From the NCBI GenBank assembly GCA_013389015.1, contig JACAEE010000017.1, forward strand, positions 1 through 64,000: a stretch of DNA of 64,000 bases. The letters are read 5' to 3'. This DNA comes from Hydrogenophilaceae bacterium. Lineage in GTDB: Bacteria; Pseudomonadota; Alphaproteobacteria; Caulobacterales; Aquidulcibacteraceae. This document shows positions 7,688 through 15,746 of this stretch, in pieces (position 1 is the stretch's first letter; each line of letters starts with the position of its first letter). The position numbers were made by a program, and so were the translations under genes. A model generated the notes under the pieces. It worked only from the letters and a program-made list of their open reading frames with translations, did no database searches and was not told where the DNA came from.

Positions 7688-8215
7688 ATGTGCAGGTCCA
7701 TCGCTGCTCTCGCAGTGCTCATGCTCGCCGCCACCGCGACGCCGGCGCAGGATGCAAGCGAGATGGACGCCGCCGAGAGCGCGCTGCGCGAGAGCCTGGC
7801 GCCCGCGGGCGTGGATATCGAGCGCGCCGCGCCCGATGAGATCCGCGTGCGCATGCCCTCCGACATCACCTTCGACTTCAACCGCGCCGACATCCGCTTG
7901 GAATTCGCCCCCCGCATCCGCGATCTGGCGCGCATCCTGGCCGAGCATCCGGGCATGCGCGTCGACATCGTCGGCCACGCCGACGCGATCGGCTCGGACG
8001 CCTACAACCAGCGGCTCTCGGAGCGCCGCGCCTACGCCGTCGGCAACGCGCTGATCGATCACGGCGTGCGCCGCCGCCGCATCGACGCCAGCGGCATGGG
8101 CGAGATGGCGCCGATCGCCACCAACGCCACCGAATGGGGCAGGGCTCGCAACCGCCGCGTCGACATCCGCCTCACCGGCGCCCGCACCGACGGCGACCGC
8201 TTCCCCGAAGAGTAA
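7688..8215 (+). CDS. OmpA-like peptidoglycan-binding protein
   Basis: A 175-residue secreted protein: a signal peptide (MCRSIAALAVLMLAATATPAQ), a short linker and a C-terminal OmpA domain. The domain begins SDITFDFNRADIR and contains the family pattern VDIVGHADAIGSDAYNQRLSERRAYAV with the Asp/Arg residues that grip diaminopimelate. It likely tethers outer membrane or periplasm to peptidoglycan. GGGAGG six bases before the ATG supports the start. There is no beta-barrel domain, so it is a free OmpA-C module. Confidence 0.88.
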   Translation: MCRSIAALAVLMLAATATPAQDASEMDAAESALRESLAPAGVDIERAAPDEIRVRMPSDITFDFNRADIRLEFAPRIRDLARILAEHPGMRVDIVGHADAIGSDAYNQRLSERRAYAVGNALIDHGVRRRRIDASGMGEMAPIATNATEWGRARNRRVDIRLTGARTDGDRFPEE

Positions 8216-8219
8216 CTAT

Positions 8220-8245
8220 CCCTCTCCCCCGAATGGGGGAGAGGG
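8220..8245. repeat. Palindromic repeat, CCCTCTCCCCC type
   Basis: Perfect 11-base arms CCCTCTCCCCC / GGGGGAGAGGG around a GAAT loop, immediately after the OmpA-like gene. Sister copies occur at 8674-8699, 10589-10674 and 19257-19297, all outside intact genes. This copy sits at one edge of a decayed DUF559 gene. It may also work as a transcript end, but no U-run follows. Confidence 0.75.
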
Positions 8246-8254
8246 CAGGGTGAG

Positions 8255-8575
8255 GGGGCTGCGCCAGCGCCCGCAGGATGAGCGTCGCGGTCCCGCTCGG
8301 GTCTGCAGCCACATCCGCGTTGCGCACACGCAGCACGCGCCAGCCTTCGTGTTCGAGATCCGCCGTTCGCTGCGCATCGAACGCGCGCTGCTAGTCGATG
8401 CCGTGCGGCGGTCCATCCGCCGCGATGACCAGTTTCGCCTCGATGCACGCGAGGGCGGCGGAACTTGGCGCCGCCGAGTCGGCGGTCGCGCAGCAGCTTC
8501 CAGAGTGCGCGCTCCGCGTTTGTCTCGTCCGCGCGAAGCACGCGCGCGCGGTAGGCTGCGTTCGGGTTGAGCCAA
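8255..8575 (-). pseudogene. Decayed DUF559 (Vsr-like nuclease domain) gene
   Basis: On the minus strand the N-terminal signature of DUF559 proteins is readable (ADETNAERALWKLLRDRR then LGGAKFRR). The reading frame then shifts. The rest of the domain (EAKLVIAADGPPHGID and RTADLEHEGWRVLRVRNADV) continues in another frame and is also broken by an in-frame TAG at 8393-8391. With a frameshift and a nonsense codon no full product can be made. Intact relatives have a Vsr-like endonuclease fold of unknown role. The remnant lies between two copies of the same palindromic repeat. Confidence 0.75.
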
Positions 8576-8673
8576 CGCCGGAAAGATCAACTCACCGCGC
8601 GTGCGGCGATCGCGATTGCGCTCTTGTCGGCGTCGTGCTCACCGCCCCTCTCGGGGGAGAGGCAACGTGATCA

Positions 8674-8699
8674 CCCTCTCCCCCTGGCAGGGGAGAGGG
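8674..8699. repeat. Palindromic repeat, CCCTCTCCCC type
   Basis: Arms CCCTCTCCCC and GGGGAGAGGG around a 6-base loop, with a partial companion (CCCCTCTCGGGGGAGAGG) about 20 bases before it. It closes the right side of the DUF559 remnant and lies about 50 bases before the thiolase start. Together with 8220-8245 it explains most of the gene-free stretch 8216-8752. Confidence 0.7.
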
Positions 8700-8752
8700 A
8701 AGCGTGACAGGCGCGCGCGACGTCTCTAAGCAGGCGGCGAAGGAGATTTCCC

Positions 8753-9952
8753 ATGCGCCGCGCCGCCATCGTTTCCCCCATCCGCACCGCCGTCGGCAAG
8801 TTCCAGGGGGCGCTCGCCTCCATGCCGGCGGGCGAGCTTGGCGCGGTCGTGCTCAAAGCGCTGGTCGCCCGCACCAAGCTTGATCCCGAGCGCATTGACG
8901 ATGTGATCTTCGCCCAGGGCTACGCCAATGGCGAGGCGCCGTGCATCGCGCGCTGGTCGCTGCTCGCAGCCGACTTCCCGATCACCGTCCCCGGCTATCA
9001 GCTTGACCGCCGCTGCGGCTCGGGCCTCCAGGCGATCATCGACGCCGCGATGATGGTGCAGACGGGGGCTGCCGATGTCGTCGTCGCCGGCGGCGTGGAG
9101 AGCATGAGCAATGTCGAATACTACACCACAGCCATGCGCGGCGGCGCGCGCGCCGGCGATGCGACGCTTTATGATCGCCTCTCGCGCGGCCGCGTGATGA
9201 GCCAGCCGATCGCGCGCTTCGGCGTGATCTCCGGCATGATCGAGACGGCGGAGAACCTCGCCAAGGATTATCAGATCACCCGCGAGGAGGCCGACGCCTA
9301 CGCCGTCATGAGCCACCAGCGCGCGACGAAGGCGTGGGCGGAGAACAAGTTCGCCTATGAACTCGTGCCCGTCCCCGTGCCGCAGAAGAAGGGCGAGCCG
9401 ATCGTCTTCAGCAAGGATGAAGGCTTCCGTCCCGACGCCACGATGGAGTCTCTCGGCGCGCTCAAGCCGATCGAGAAGGGCGGGATCGTCACCGCCGGCA
9501 ATGCGAGCCAGCAGAACGACGCCGCCGCCGCTTGCCTCGTCGTCGCGGAGGAGAAGCTGCAGGAACTCGATCTTGAGCCGCTGGCCTGGTTCCATTCCTG
9601 GGCCGCCGCCGGCTGCGATCCCGCGCGCATGGGCATCGGCCCCGTGCCGGCGGTGGAGCGCCTGTTCAGGCGCACCGGCCTATCCTGGAAGGATATCGAT
9701 CTCGTCGAGCTCAACGAAGCCTTCGCCCCGCAAGTGCTCGCCGTGCTCAAAGGCTGGAACTGGGACGATCGCGACAAGCTCAACGTCAACGGCAGCGGCA
9801 TTTCCCTCGGCCACCCCATCGGCGCCACCGGCGGTCGCATCCTCGCCAACCTCGTGCGCGAACTCCATCGCCGCGGGGGACGCTACGGCCTGGAGACCAT
9901 GTGCATCGGCGGCGGCCAGGGGCTGGCCGCCGTGTTCGAGCGGGCGGCGTGA
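8753..9952 (+). CDS. Acetyl-CoA C-acetyltransferase (thiolase)
   Basis: Type II thiolase of 399 residues that joins two acetyl-CoA into acetoacetyl-CoA or cleaves 3-ketoacyl-CoA. The nucleophilic cysteine is in LDRRCGSGLQ (Cys88); the catalytic His and second Cys are in SLGHPIGATGGR (His354) and MCIGGGQG (Cys384); NEAFAPQ is present. AAGGAG lies just before the ATG. Acetoacetyl-CoA is the entry to both polyhydroxybutyrate and the ethylmalonyl-CoA pathway, which fits ccr 2 kb upstream, but a beta-oxidation role cannot be excluded. The gene is followed after 3 bases by a methyltransferase gene. Confidence 0.93.
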   Translation: MRRAAIVSPIRTAVGKFQGALASMPAGELGAVVLKALVARTKLDPERIDDVIFAQGYANGEAPCIARWSLLAADFPITVPGYQLDRRCGSGLQAIIDAAMMVQTGAADVVVAGGVESMSNVEYYTTAMRGGARAGDATLYDRLSRGRVMSQPIARFGVISGMIETAENLAKDYQITREEADAYAVMSHQRATKAWAENKFAYELVPVPVPQKKGEPIVFSKDEGFRPDATMESLGALKPIEKGGIVTAGNASQQNDAAAACLVVAEEKLQELDLEPLAWFHSWAAAGCDPARMGIGPVPAVERLFRRTGLSWKDIDLVELNEAFAPQVLAVLKGWNWDDRDKLNVNGSGISLGHPIGATGGRILANLVRELHRRGGRYGLETMCIGGGQGLAAVFERAA

Positions 9953-9955
9953 ACC

Positions 9956-10576
9956 ATGAGCTTCTATTCCCGCTACGTCGTCCCGCTCTTGATCAATTGC
10001 GCCTGCGGCATGAAGCCCATCCGCTATCAGCGCAGGAAGATCGTGCCGCGCGCGGAAGGGACGGTGCTGGAGCTGGGTTTCGGCTCCGGCCTCAACCTGC
10101 CCTACTACGATGCGGCCAAGGTCACGAAAGTTTACGCGCTCGAACCGGAGGAGGGCATGCTCGTCCGTGCACGGAAGAAGGCGCGCACTGCGCCCGTGCC
10201 CGTCGAGGTGTTGCCGGAGAAGGCGGAGGAATGTTCGCTCAAGGATGCAAGCGTGGATACGGTGCTCGTCACCTATTCGCTCTGCACCATTCCCGATCCC
10301 GCGGCGGCGCTTGCCGGCGCCAGGCGCGTGCTGAAGCCCGGCGGCAAGCTCTTGTTCTGCGAACACGGCCTTGCGCCCGATGAGACCGTCGCGCGGACGC
10401 AGGCGAAGATGGAGCGCTGGTGGACGCCGCTCGCCGGCGGTTGCCATTTGACGCGCGACGTGCAGGCGATGGTGAAGAATGCGGGCTTCGTCATCGACGA
10501 TGTCGAAACGATGTATCTGCCCAGCACCCCCAAACCGCTCGGCTTCAACACCTGGGGCGCGGCGCACGCGGCGTAA
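9956..10576 (+). CDS. Class I SAM-dependent methyltransferase
   Basis: A 206-residue methyltransferase with the SAM-binding motif I LELGFGSGLNLPYY (residues 38-51), an acidic ribose-binding end of strand 2 (VYALEPEEG), and motif LKPGGKLLFCEHG. This pattern matches UbiE/Mettl7-like small methyltransferases. The substrate is unknown; the CEHGLAPDETVARTQ segment is typical of the Mettl7-like group. It starts 3 bases after the thiolase stop, so the two are probably one transcript. Confidence 0.85.
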   Translation: MSFYSRYVVPLLINCACGMKPIRYQRRKIVPRAEGTVLELGFGSGLNLPYYDAAKVTKVYALEPEEGMLVRARKKARTAPVPVEVLPEKAEECSLKDASVDTVLVTYSLCTIPDPAAALAGARRVLKPGGKLLFCEHGLAPDETVARTQAKMERWWTPLAGGCHLTRDVQAMVKNAGFVIDDVETMYLPSTPKPLGFNTWGAAHAA

Positions 10577-10588
10577 GCGGGGCGCCGG

Positions 10589-10674
10589 ACCCCCTCCTTG
10601 CCTCCCCCTTTCAGGGGGAGGAATGCGCGACGTTTGAGAATCCTCCCCCTGAAAGGGGGAGGTAAGGAAGGGGT
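10589..10674. repeat. Long inverted repeat between convergent genes
   Basis: Two copies of a CCTCCCCCTTTCAGGGGGAGG palindrome core face each other across about 20 bases, so the whole block folds into one hairpin with arms of about 33 bases and only two mismatches. It fills the gap between the methyltransferase gene and the convergent molybdopterin oxidoreductase gene. It probably ends transcription from both sides by structure, although there is no U-run. It belongs to the same palindrome family as 8220-8245. Confidence 0.75.
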
Positions 10675-11444
10675 CAAATCCCCGCGTACCATTCGTAGCC
10701 GCGATCGGGCCAATAGCCGCCGCGCCCGCGATAGAGCCCGCGATAGCTCGCGACCGCCTCGATCCGCATCACATATTTCGCGTGCTTGTAGCCGAGCTGG
10801 CGCTCCACGCGCAGCCGGATCGGCGCGCCGTGCCGCACGGGCAGGGGCTCGTCGTTCATCTCATAGGCGAGGATCGTCTGGGGATGGAACGCGTCGACGA
10901 GATCGATGCTCTCGTAATAGCGCCCGTTCGGATTATCCACGCCGCCGAGAAAATCCGCGCAATAGAACACGATGTAGCGAGCCTCCGGCCTGAGGCCCGC
11001 CGCTTGCAGCAGCAGCCTGAGCGGCACGCCCTTCCATTTGCCGATCGCGCTCCAGCCTTCCACGCAATCGTGGCGCGTGATCTGCGTGCGCGCCGGCATG
11101 TTGCGCAGCTGCGCCAGCGAATATTCCGCAGGTCGCTGCACCAGCCCATCGATTCTGAGCCGCCAGCTCGCGAAGCCGCCGCCCATAAGCTGCGCGTAGG
11201 CGTCGGTCGTCGGCATCGTCGTGCCGTTGGCGTGGAAGCGCGTGGAGATGTCGGCCTCGCTGTATTCGCGCGCGAGCTGCGGACCGGAGAGCAGCAGCCG
11301 GTGCAGCCGATAGTTCAGGCCCTCCACGCTCTGCAGCGCCTCGCGGAAGCCGGGCTGCATCGAAAGCCGGTCGCAGCCCGAGAGCGCGCCCGCGGAGAGG
11401 CCGAGCAGCGCGACGCGGCGGGAGAGCTCAAGCTTTCGCGTCAT
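10674..11444 (-). CDS. Molybdopterin-dependent oxidoreductase (sulfite oxidase/YedY-like)
   Basis: A 256-residue exported protein with a molybdopterin domain of the sulfite oxidase fold. The N-terminus combines a Tat-like SRRVALLG motif with a lipobox-like LSGC. RHDCVEGWSAIGKWKGVPL holds the conserved cysteine that ligates molybdenum, and the PVRHGAPIRLRVERQLGYKHAKYV segment is the usual cofactor pocket. The 17-base overlap with the upstream cytochrome b gene indicates a two-part enzyme: quinol oxidised in the membrane, an unknown oxidised substrate reduced in the periplasm. Sulfoxide reduction, as in MsrPQ, is one possibility, but the anchor is not MsrQ-like. Confidence 0.87.
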   Translation of the reverse strand: MTRKLELSRRVALLGLSAGALSGCDRLSMQPGFREALQSVEGLNYRLHRLLLSGPQLAREYSEADISTRFHANGTTMPTTDAYAQLMGGGFASWRLRIDGLVQRPAEYSLAQLRNMPARTQITRHDCVEGWSAIGKWKGVPLRLLLQAAGLRPEARYIVFYCADFLGGVDNPNGRYYESIDLVDAFHPQTILAYEMNDEPLPVRHGAPIRLRVERQLGYKHAKYVMRIEAVASYRGLYRGRGGYWPDRGYEWYAGI

Positions 11445-12300
11445 CGCGCGCCTCCTTCTTCTTCTCCGGCTCGACCGTGAACCAGCCCGTGATCATCGAG
11501 CGGATCTCGTTCACCGGCCCTTGCAGGAAGACCTCGAACACATGGATCGCGATGAAGCCGATGATCGCGAACGCGGCGATGAAATGGATCGTGCGCGCGC
11601 TTTGGCGCCCGCCGAAAATGTCGAGCAGCCAGGGCGCGGCGGCGTTCATGCCCGGCGACATCGTCAGTCCGGTCAACAGCATCAGCGGCAGGAACACGAA
11701 GATGATCGAGAGATACGCGATCTTCTGCAGCACATTGTAGGTCTTGGACTCTTCGCCGCGCACGCGGTGGAGCTTCAGATGGCTGATGAGCGAAGGCCAG
11801 AAGCCGCGCCATTGCGCGCGCGTGGGCGCCATGTCGCGCTGGAGGCGCCCCGTCGCGAGAAGGTGCGTGAGATAAACGAGCCCGTTGAGCACGAACAGCC
11901 ACGCGAAGAAAAAGTGCCACGCCCGCCCGATCGCCAGCGACTTGAAGCTCGGCAGCGTCGCCCAGCCGGGCCAGGCGCGCCGCTCCGCCTTGCCGTCATA
12001 GTCGGAGACGCCGAGCACGCCCGTCGTTTCAAGCTTCGCGGGGCCGATCTCGGTGACGCCCACGGCCTCGCCGTTGCGCGTGACCGACGCGATCGAGAGG
12101 ATGGCGGGATCGCCCCAGGTTCCGTCCGAACCCCAATAGAGCCGCGCATGCGCGTTGAAGATCTGCAGCCCGCTCATGATCAGCACGACGATGCAGACGA
12201 CATTGATCCAGTGCGTGATCCGCACCAGCAGCGTGTGGCGGTAGATCCGCTCCCGCCCGTCCGCGGTGCGCGACGTCTTCGGCTTGGTCTTCCTGGCCAC
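11428..12300 (-). CDS. Cytochrome b561-type membrane subunit
   Basis: A 290-residue integral membrane protein of the formate dehydrogenase gamma / HupC / b561 group. Four or five hydrophobic segments are visible, with histidines placed to hold heme b (VRITHWINVV, GRAWHFFFAWLF, RTIHFIAAFAIIGFIAIHVFEVF). A long periplasmic loop lies after the first helix. It starts with GTG at 12300, preceded by GGGAGG. It overlaps the molybdopterin oxidoreductase gene and most likely passes electrons from quinol to it. Confidence 0.87.
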   Translation of the reverse strand: MARKTKPKTSRTADGRERIYRHTLLVRITHWINVVCIVVLIMSGLQIFNAHARLYWGSDGTWGDPAILSIASVTRNGEAVGVTEIGPAKLETTGVLGVSDYDGKAERRAWPGWATLPSFKSLAIGRAWHFFFAWLFVLNGLVYLTHLLATGRLQRDMAPTRAQWRGFWPSLISHLKLHRVRGEESKTYNVLQKIAYLSIIFVFLPLMLLTGLTMSPGMNAAAPWLLDIFGGRQSARTIHFIAAFAIIGFIAIHVFEVFLQGPVNEIRSMITGWFTVEPEKKKEARDDAKA

Positions 12301-12429
12301 GGATCCGCCTCCCGCTGCCGATACGCAGAAGCGCCGCCGATGGTTGCATGCCGCTTGCCGTATTGCACGCCTTGGTGGACAAGGCGCCCGCCCGGGGGCG
12401 AGACTCGGGGCGCGCGCGCGGAGGATCGC

Positions 12430-13908
12430 ATGAAGTGGGTGTGGCGGGGGCTCGTTCTCGTTCTGGTCGCCGTTCTGGCGCTTGTGGGCGTCGTCTTGGC
12501 CCGCACGCTGATGATGCGCGCGCCCGAGGCCGCCGCGGCGGTGGAGCTGCCGGCCCCGCCGGCGATCGATGAAGCCGCCGCCGCCGCGCGCCTCGGCGAG
12601 GCGATCCGTTTCCGGACGATTTCGCGCGAAGCGGGCGTGGTCGACGATCCGGAATCGTTCCGCGGCCTGCATGCGTTCCTAGCGCGCGCCTACCCGCGCA
12701 CGCACGCCGCCTTCACCCGCGAATATGTGAATGACCTGAGCCTCCTCTATACGCTGCCGGGAAGCGATCCGAGCGCCGCGCCGATCCTGCTGCTGGCGCA
12801 CCAGGATGTGGTGCCGGTGGAGGCGGGCACGGAAGGCGATTGGGAAGCCGAGCCGTTCTCCGGCGCGCTCATCGACGGCATGGTCTATGGCCGCGGCGCC
12901 GCCGACGACAAAGGCTCGCTGATCGCGATCCTTGAGGCGACCGAGGCGCTGCTCGCGCAGGGCTTCACGCCGCGGCGCGGGGTCATTCTCGCGTTCGGCC
13001 ACGATGAAGAGGTCTCCGGCGCGGGCGCCGCCGCCATGGCCGCGTTGCTCCGTGAGCGGAACATTCGCCCGTGGTTCGCGCTCGACGAGGGCATGGCCGT
13101 CGTCCTGGACGAGCCGACGACGGGCGGCCCCGTCGCGCTCATCGGCGTCGCCGAGAAGGGCTATATGAGCGTGCGCGTCGCCGCCCGCGCCGAGGGCGGC
13201 CATTCCTCGATGCCCCAGGCCGAGACCGCCGCCGACAAGCTCGCCCGCGCCATCATCGCCATTCGCGCCCGCCCGTTCCGCGGCGGCGTGCAGGACGGGC
13301 CCGCCGGCGCGCTGCTCGATGCGCTCGGGCCGCGTCTCGGCTTCATGCAGCGCATGGCCATCGCCAATCGCTGGCTGTTCGGCGGTTTGATCGAGGAGCA
13401 GGTCTCCGCATCGCCGGCCGGCGACGCCATCCTGCGCACCACCATCGCGCCGACCATCCTTGCGGGCGGCGCCAAAGACAACATCCTGCCCCAGGAGATG
13501 CACGCGATCATCAATCTGCGCCTGCACCCGCGCGACAGCGTGGCGAGCGCGCTGGCGCATCTGCGCGCCTCCGTCGCCGACATCGACGGCGTCACGATCG
13601 AGCCGGAGGGCGCGCCGAACGAGCCGTCTCCGGTTTCGAGCACGCAGGGCGAAGCCTATGCGCTGATCGCTTCCGCGGCGGCGGCGCATGTCCCGGAGGG
13701 CGCGCCCGTCGCGCCGATGCTGGTGTTGGCCGCGACCGACTCCCGCCACTATGTCGGCGTCGCCGAGAACGTTTACCGCTTCCAGCCGGTTTGGGCGCGC
13801 CGGGCCGATCTCTCGCGCGTCCACGGCACGGGCGAGCGTTTGGCCGTGGCGGACATGGGCCGCATGGCGCGCTTCTACGCCCAGCTCATCGCCGCCGGCG
13901 CGCGTTAG
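12430..13908 (+). CDS. M20-family metallopeptidase, membrane-anchored
   Basis: A 492-residue zinc peptidase of the M20/CPS1/PM20D1 group. One N-terminal membrane segment (residues 7-26) is followed by the M20 core: the zinc ligands in LLLAHQDVVPV and GRGAADDKGS, the catalytic Glu in GHDEEVSG, and the late DSRHYVGVAENVYRFQPV motif. The group hydrolyses dipeptides or N-acyl amino acids; the substrate here is open. It is divergent from the cytochrome b gene across a 129-base gap with no other gene. AGGA before the ATG supports the start. Confidence 0.9.
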   Translation: MKWVWRGLVLVLVAVLALVGVVLARTLMMRAPEAAAAVELPAPPAIDEAAAAARLGEAIRFRTISREAGVVDDPESFRGLHAFLARAYPRTHAAFTREYVNDLSLLYTLPGSDPSAAPILLLAHQDVVPVEAGTEGDWEAEPFSGALIDGMVYGRGAADDKGSLIAILEATEALLAQGFTPRRGVILAFGHDEEVSGAGAAAMAALLRERNIRPWFALDEGMAVVLDEPTTGGPVALIGVAEKGYMSVRVAARAEGGHSSMPQAETAADKLARAIIAIRARPFRGGVQDGPAGALLDALGPRLGFMQRMAIANRWLFGGLIEEQVSASPAGDAILRTTIAPTILAGGAKDNILPQEMHAIINLRLHPRDSVASALAHLRASVADIDGVTIEPEGAPNEPSPVSSTQGEAYALIASAAAAHVPEGAPVAPMLVLAATDSRHYVGVAENVYRFQPVWARRADLSRVHGTGERLAVADMGRMARFYAQLIAAGAR

Positions 13909-13917
13909 GAGAGGGAT

Positions 13918-14382
13918 ATGCGCATCTTCAGCCTACTGATCATCGCCGGCCTCGCCGCCTGCGCCCCGCAGGCGCAGGAGGAGCGCAATCCGCCGGCGGC
14001 GCCGCCGGCCGCGCGGACCGACGCTCTGCCCGCGCCGACTCCCTCCGACGTCGCGGTGCGCATCGCCGCCGCGAACGCCGGCGCAACCGTCGCGGTCGCC
14101 GTGGGCCAGCGCTTCGCCGTCGAGCTCGTGGGCGTGCCGACGGCCGGCTATCTCTGGGAAGTGGCCGATCGCCCGGATTTCATCATCGTGCGCGGCGAAG
14201 CTGGCGGGCCGACGAGCCGCGCGCAATTGCAGCCTGGTTTCGCCGGCGGCAACCATTGGGAAGTGACGATCTTCGAAGCGACAGGGCCGGGCGTGGGGAC
14301 GATCCGCATGGTCCAGCGCCGCCCGTGGGAGACCGACATAGCGCCCGTCGCCGAGTTCGCCGTCACCATCGAAGCCCGCTGA
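13918..14382 (+). CDS. Chagasin-like (I42) protease inhibitor lipoprotein
   Basis: A 154-residue secreted protein with a lipobox (LAAC at about residue 15), a Pro/Ala-rich spacer and a C-terminal inhibitor I42 domain. All three inhibitory loops of chagasin can be aligned: VPTAGYLWE (usual NPTTGY), AGGNHWEV (usual GXGG loop) and RRPWE. Family members inhibit papain-like cysteine proteases. It starts 9 bases after the M20 peptidase and ends by overlapping the next start as TGATG, so it is part of a coupled run of four genes. Confidence 0.85.
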   Translation: MRIFSLLIIAGLAACAPQAQEERNPPAAPPAARTDALPAPTPSDVAVRIAAANAGATVAVAVGQRFAVELVGVPTAGYLWEVADRPDFIIVRGEAGGPTSRAQLQPGFAGGNHWEVTIFEATGPGVGTIRMVQRRPWETDIAPVAEFAVTIEAR

Positions 14383-14609
14383 TGCTTCTCGCCGGCCAGG
14401 CGCTCGTGTTTGTGCTGGCGCTGGCGGGCGTGGCGTTCTTCTCGGTTCAAGCCCTGCGCTTTCTGGGCCCCGCCCTGAACCCCAACCGCGGGCTGCGCGC
14501 GCGCGCCGCGCACGCCGTGGCGGCGGCGGCTTGCCTGGTGGGAATTGTCGCATCCGCAGCCGCCGGCTTTTATGGCGTCGGCGCGCTCCTCTATATCAGT
14601 GCGCGATGA
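14382..14609 (+). CDS. Small two-helix membrane protein
   Basis: A 75-residue protein with two hydrophobic segments (about residues 5-30 and 48-72) split by a short basic loop (NPNRGLRARAAH). The start overlaps the upstream stop by one base (TGATG) and its stop overlaps the downstream start (ATGA), which argues that it is real. No family was recognised. It may be a membrane partner of the neighbouring Rieske oxygenase, but nothing in the sequence shows this. Confidence 0.65.
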   Translation: MLLAGQALVFVLALAGVAFFSVQALRFLGPALNPNRGLRARAAHAVAAAACLVGIVASAAAGFYGVGALLYISAR

Positions 14610-15661
14610 GCGAGCTCTTGCGCGATCTCTGGTACTTCGCGGCGACGTCCGAGGAATTGAAGCCCGGCCGGCAATTCCGCCGCGAAATTCTCGGCGAGCC
14701 GGTGATGCTCGCGCGCGGCGCGGACGGGCGCGTCTTTGCGCTGCGCGACATCTGCCCCCACCGCGCCGTGCCGCTTTCGGCGGGCAAGCAGTGCAGGACC
14801 GGCGAGCGCGTCACCATCGAATGCCCCTATCACGGCTGGCGGTTTTCGGGCGATGGCGTCTGCCGGCTCATTCCCTCGCTGGTCGAAGGCCAGTCCTACG
14901 AAGCCGAGCGCATCAAGGTGCGCCATTACCCGACGCACGAAGCGCACGGGCTTGTGCTCATCTACGTCTCGAGCGATCCGCGCTTCGCCGGCGAGCCGCC
15001 GCCGCCGCCCGATTTCGGCCTGGGCGCGTTCAAACGGCCCAAATTCGCCGTCTCGACGACGTTTGCGGCGACGATGGACAACGCCGTGGTGGGCCTCATG
15101 GACCCCGCCCATGTGCCCTATGTGCATAATCAATGGTGGTGGCGGCCCCCGTCCGCGGGGCGCAAGCTCAAGGAGAAGCGCTTTGCGCCCTATGAGCGCG
15201 GCTGGGTGATGGAGCGCCACGCGCCCGCTTCCAACTCGCTCGCTTATCGGTGGCTGTTCGGCAAGGACGTCACCACCGAGCAGGTCTTCATCCTGCCGGG
15301 CTACAAATGGGAGGTGGTCGAGAACGGGGCGAAACGCTTCTACGCGCTCACCTGCCTGACCCCGGAGAACGACCACAGCACGCGCATCGTCTCGGCGACC
15401 TATTGGTCTGGCGCGCCCTTCCTCGACATGATCAAGCCGTTCATGATCCCCGCTGCGCGCGAGTTCATCGGCCAGGACGGGCGCATGGTCGATCTGCAGA
15501 ACCAAGGCCTGAAATACGCCAAGTCCATGCTCTGGATCGACGACATCGACGTCCAGGCGAAATGGTATCTGGCCTTGAAGCGCGAATGGACCAAAAGCCG
15601 CGAGGAGGGACGCGCCTTCGCCAATCCCATCGAGCCCGCCACGCTCAGATGGATGAGCTGA
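14606..15661 (+). CDS. Rieske ring-hydroxylating oxygenase, alpha subunit
   Basis: A 351-residue oxygenase. The Rieske [2Fe-2S] site is complete (DICPHRAVPL and ECPYHGWRFSGDG). The mononuclear-iron site lies in the C-terminal domain, with histidines near GLMDPAHVPYVHNQWWW and an Asp later. This class includes vanillate demethylase-like and sterol- or carotenoid-acting oxygenases; the motif MDPAHVPYVH places it in the PaO/vanillate group. The substrate is not evident. It needs a reductase that is not encoded nearby. The start overlaps the small membrane protein by ATGA. Confidence 0.9.
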   Translation: MSELLRDLWYFAATSEELKPGRQFRREILGEPVMLARGADGRVFALRDICPHRAVPLSAGKQCRTGERVTIECPYHGWRFSGDGVCRLIPSLVEGQSYEAERIKVRHYPTHEAHGLVLIYVSSDPRFAGEPPPPPDFGLGAFKRPKFAVSTTFAATMDNAVVGLMDPAHVPYVHNQWWWRPPSAGRKLKEKRFAPYERGWVMERHAPASNSLAYRWLFGKDVTTEQVFILPGYKWEVVENGAKRFYALTCLTPENDHSTRIVSATYWSGAPFLDMIKPFMIPAAREFIGQDGRMVDLQNQGLKYAKSMLWIDDIDVQAKWYLALKREWTKSREEGRAFANPIEPATLRWMS

Positions 15662-15746
15662 GGCGGCCGCGCCGTCTCGCGCCGCGGGCGCGCCGTCTTT
15701 CGCACCTGCACAAAAATCGCTATGCGGATCGGCCAAGGAGCAGAGC

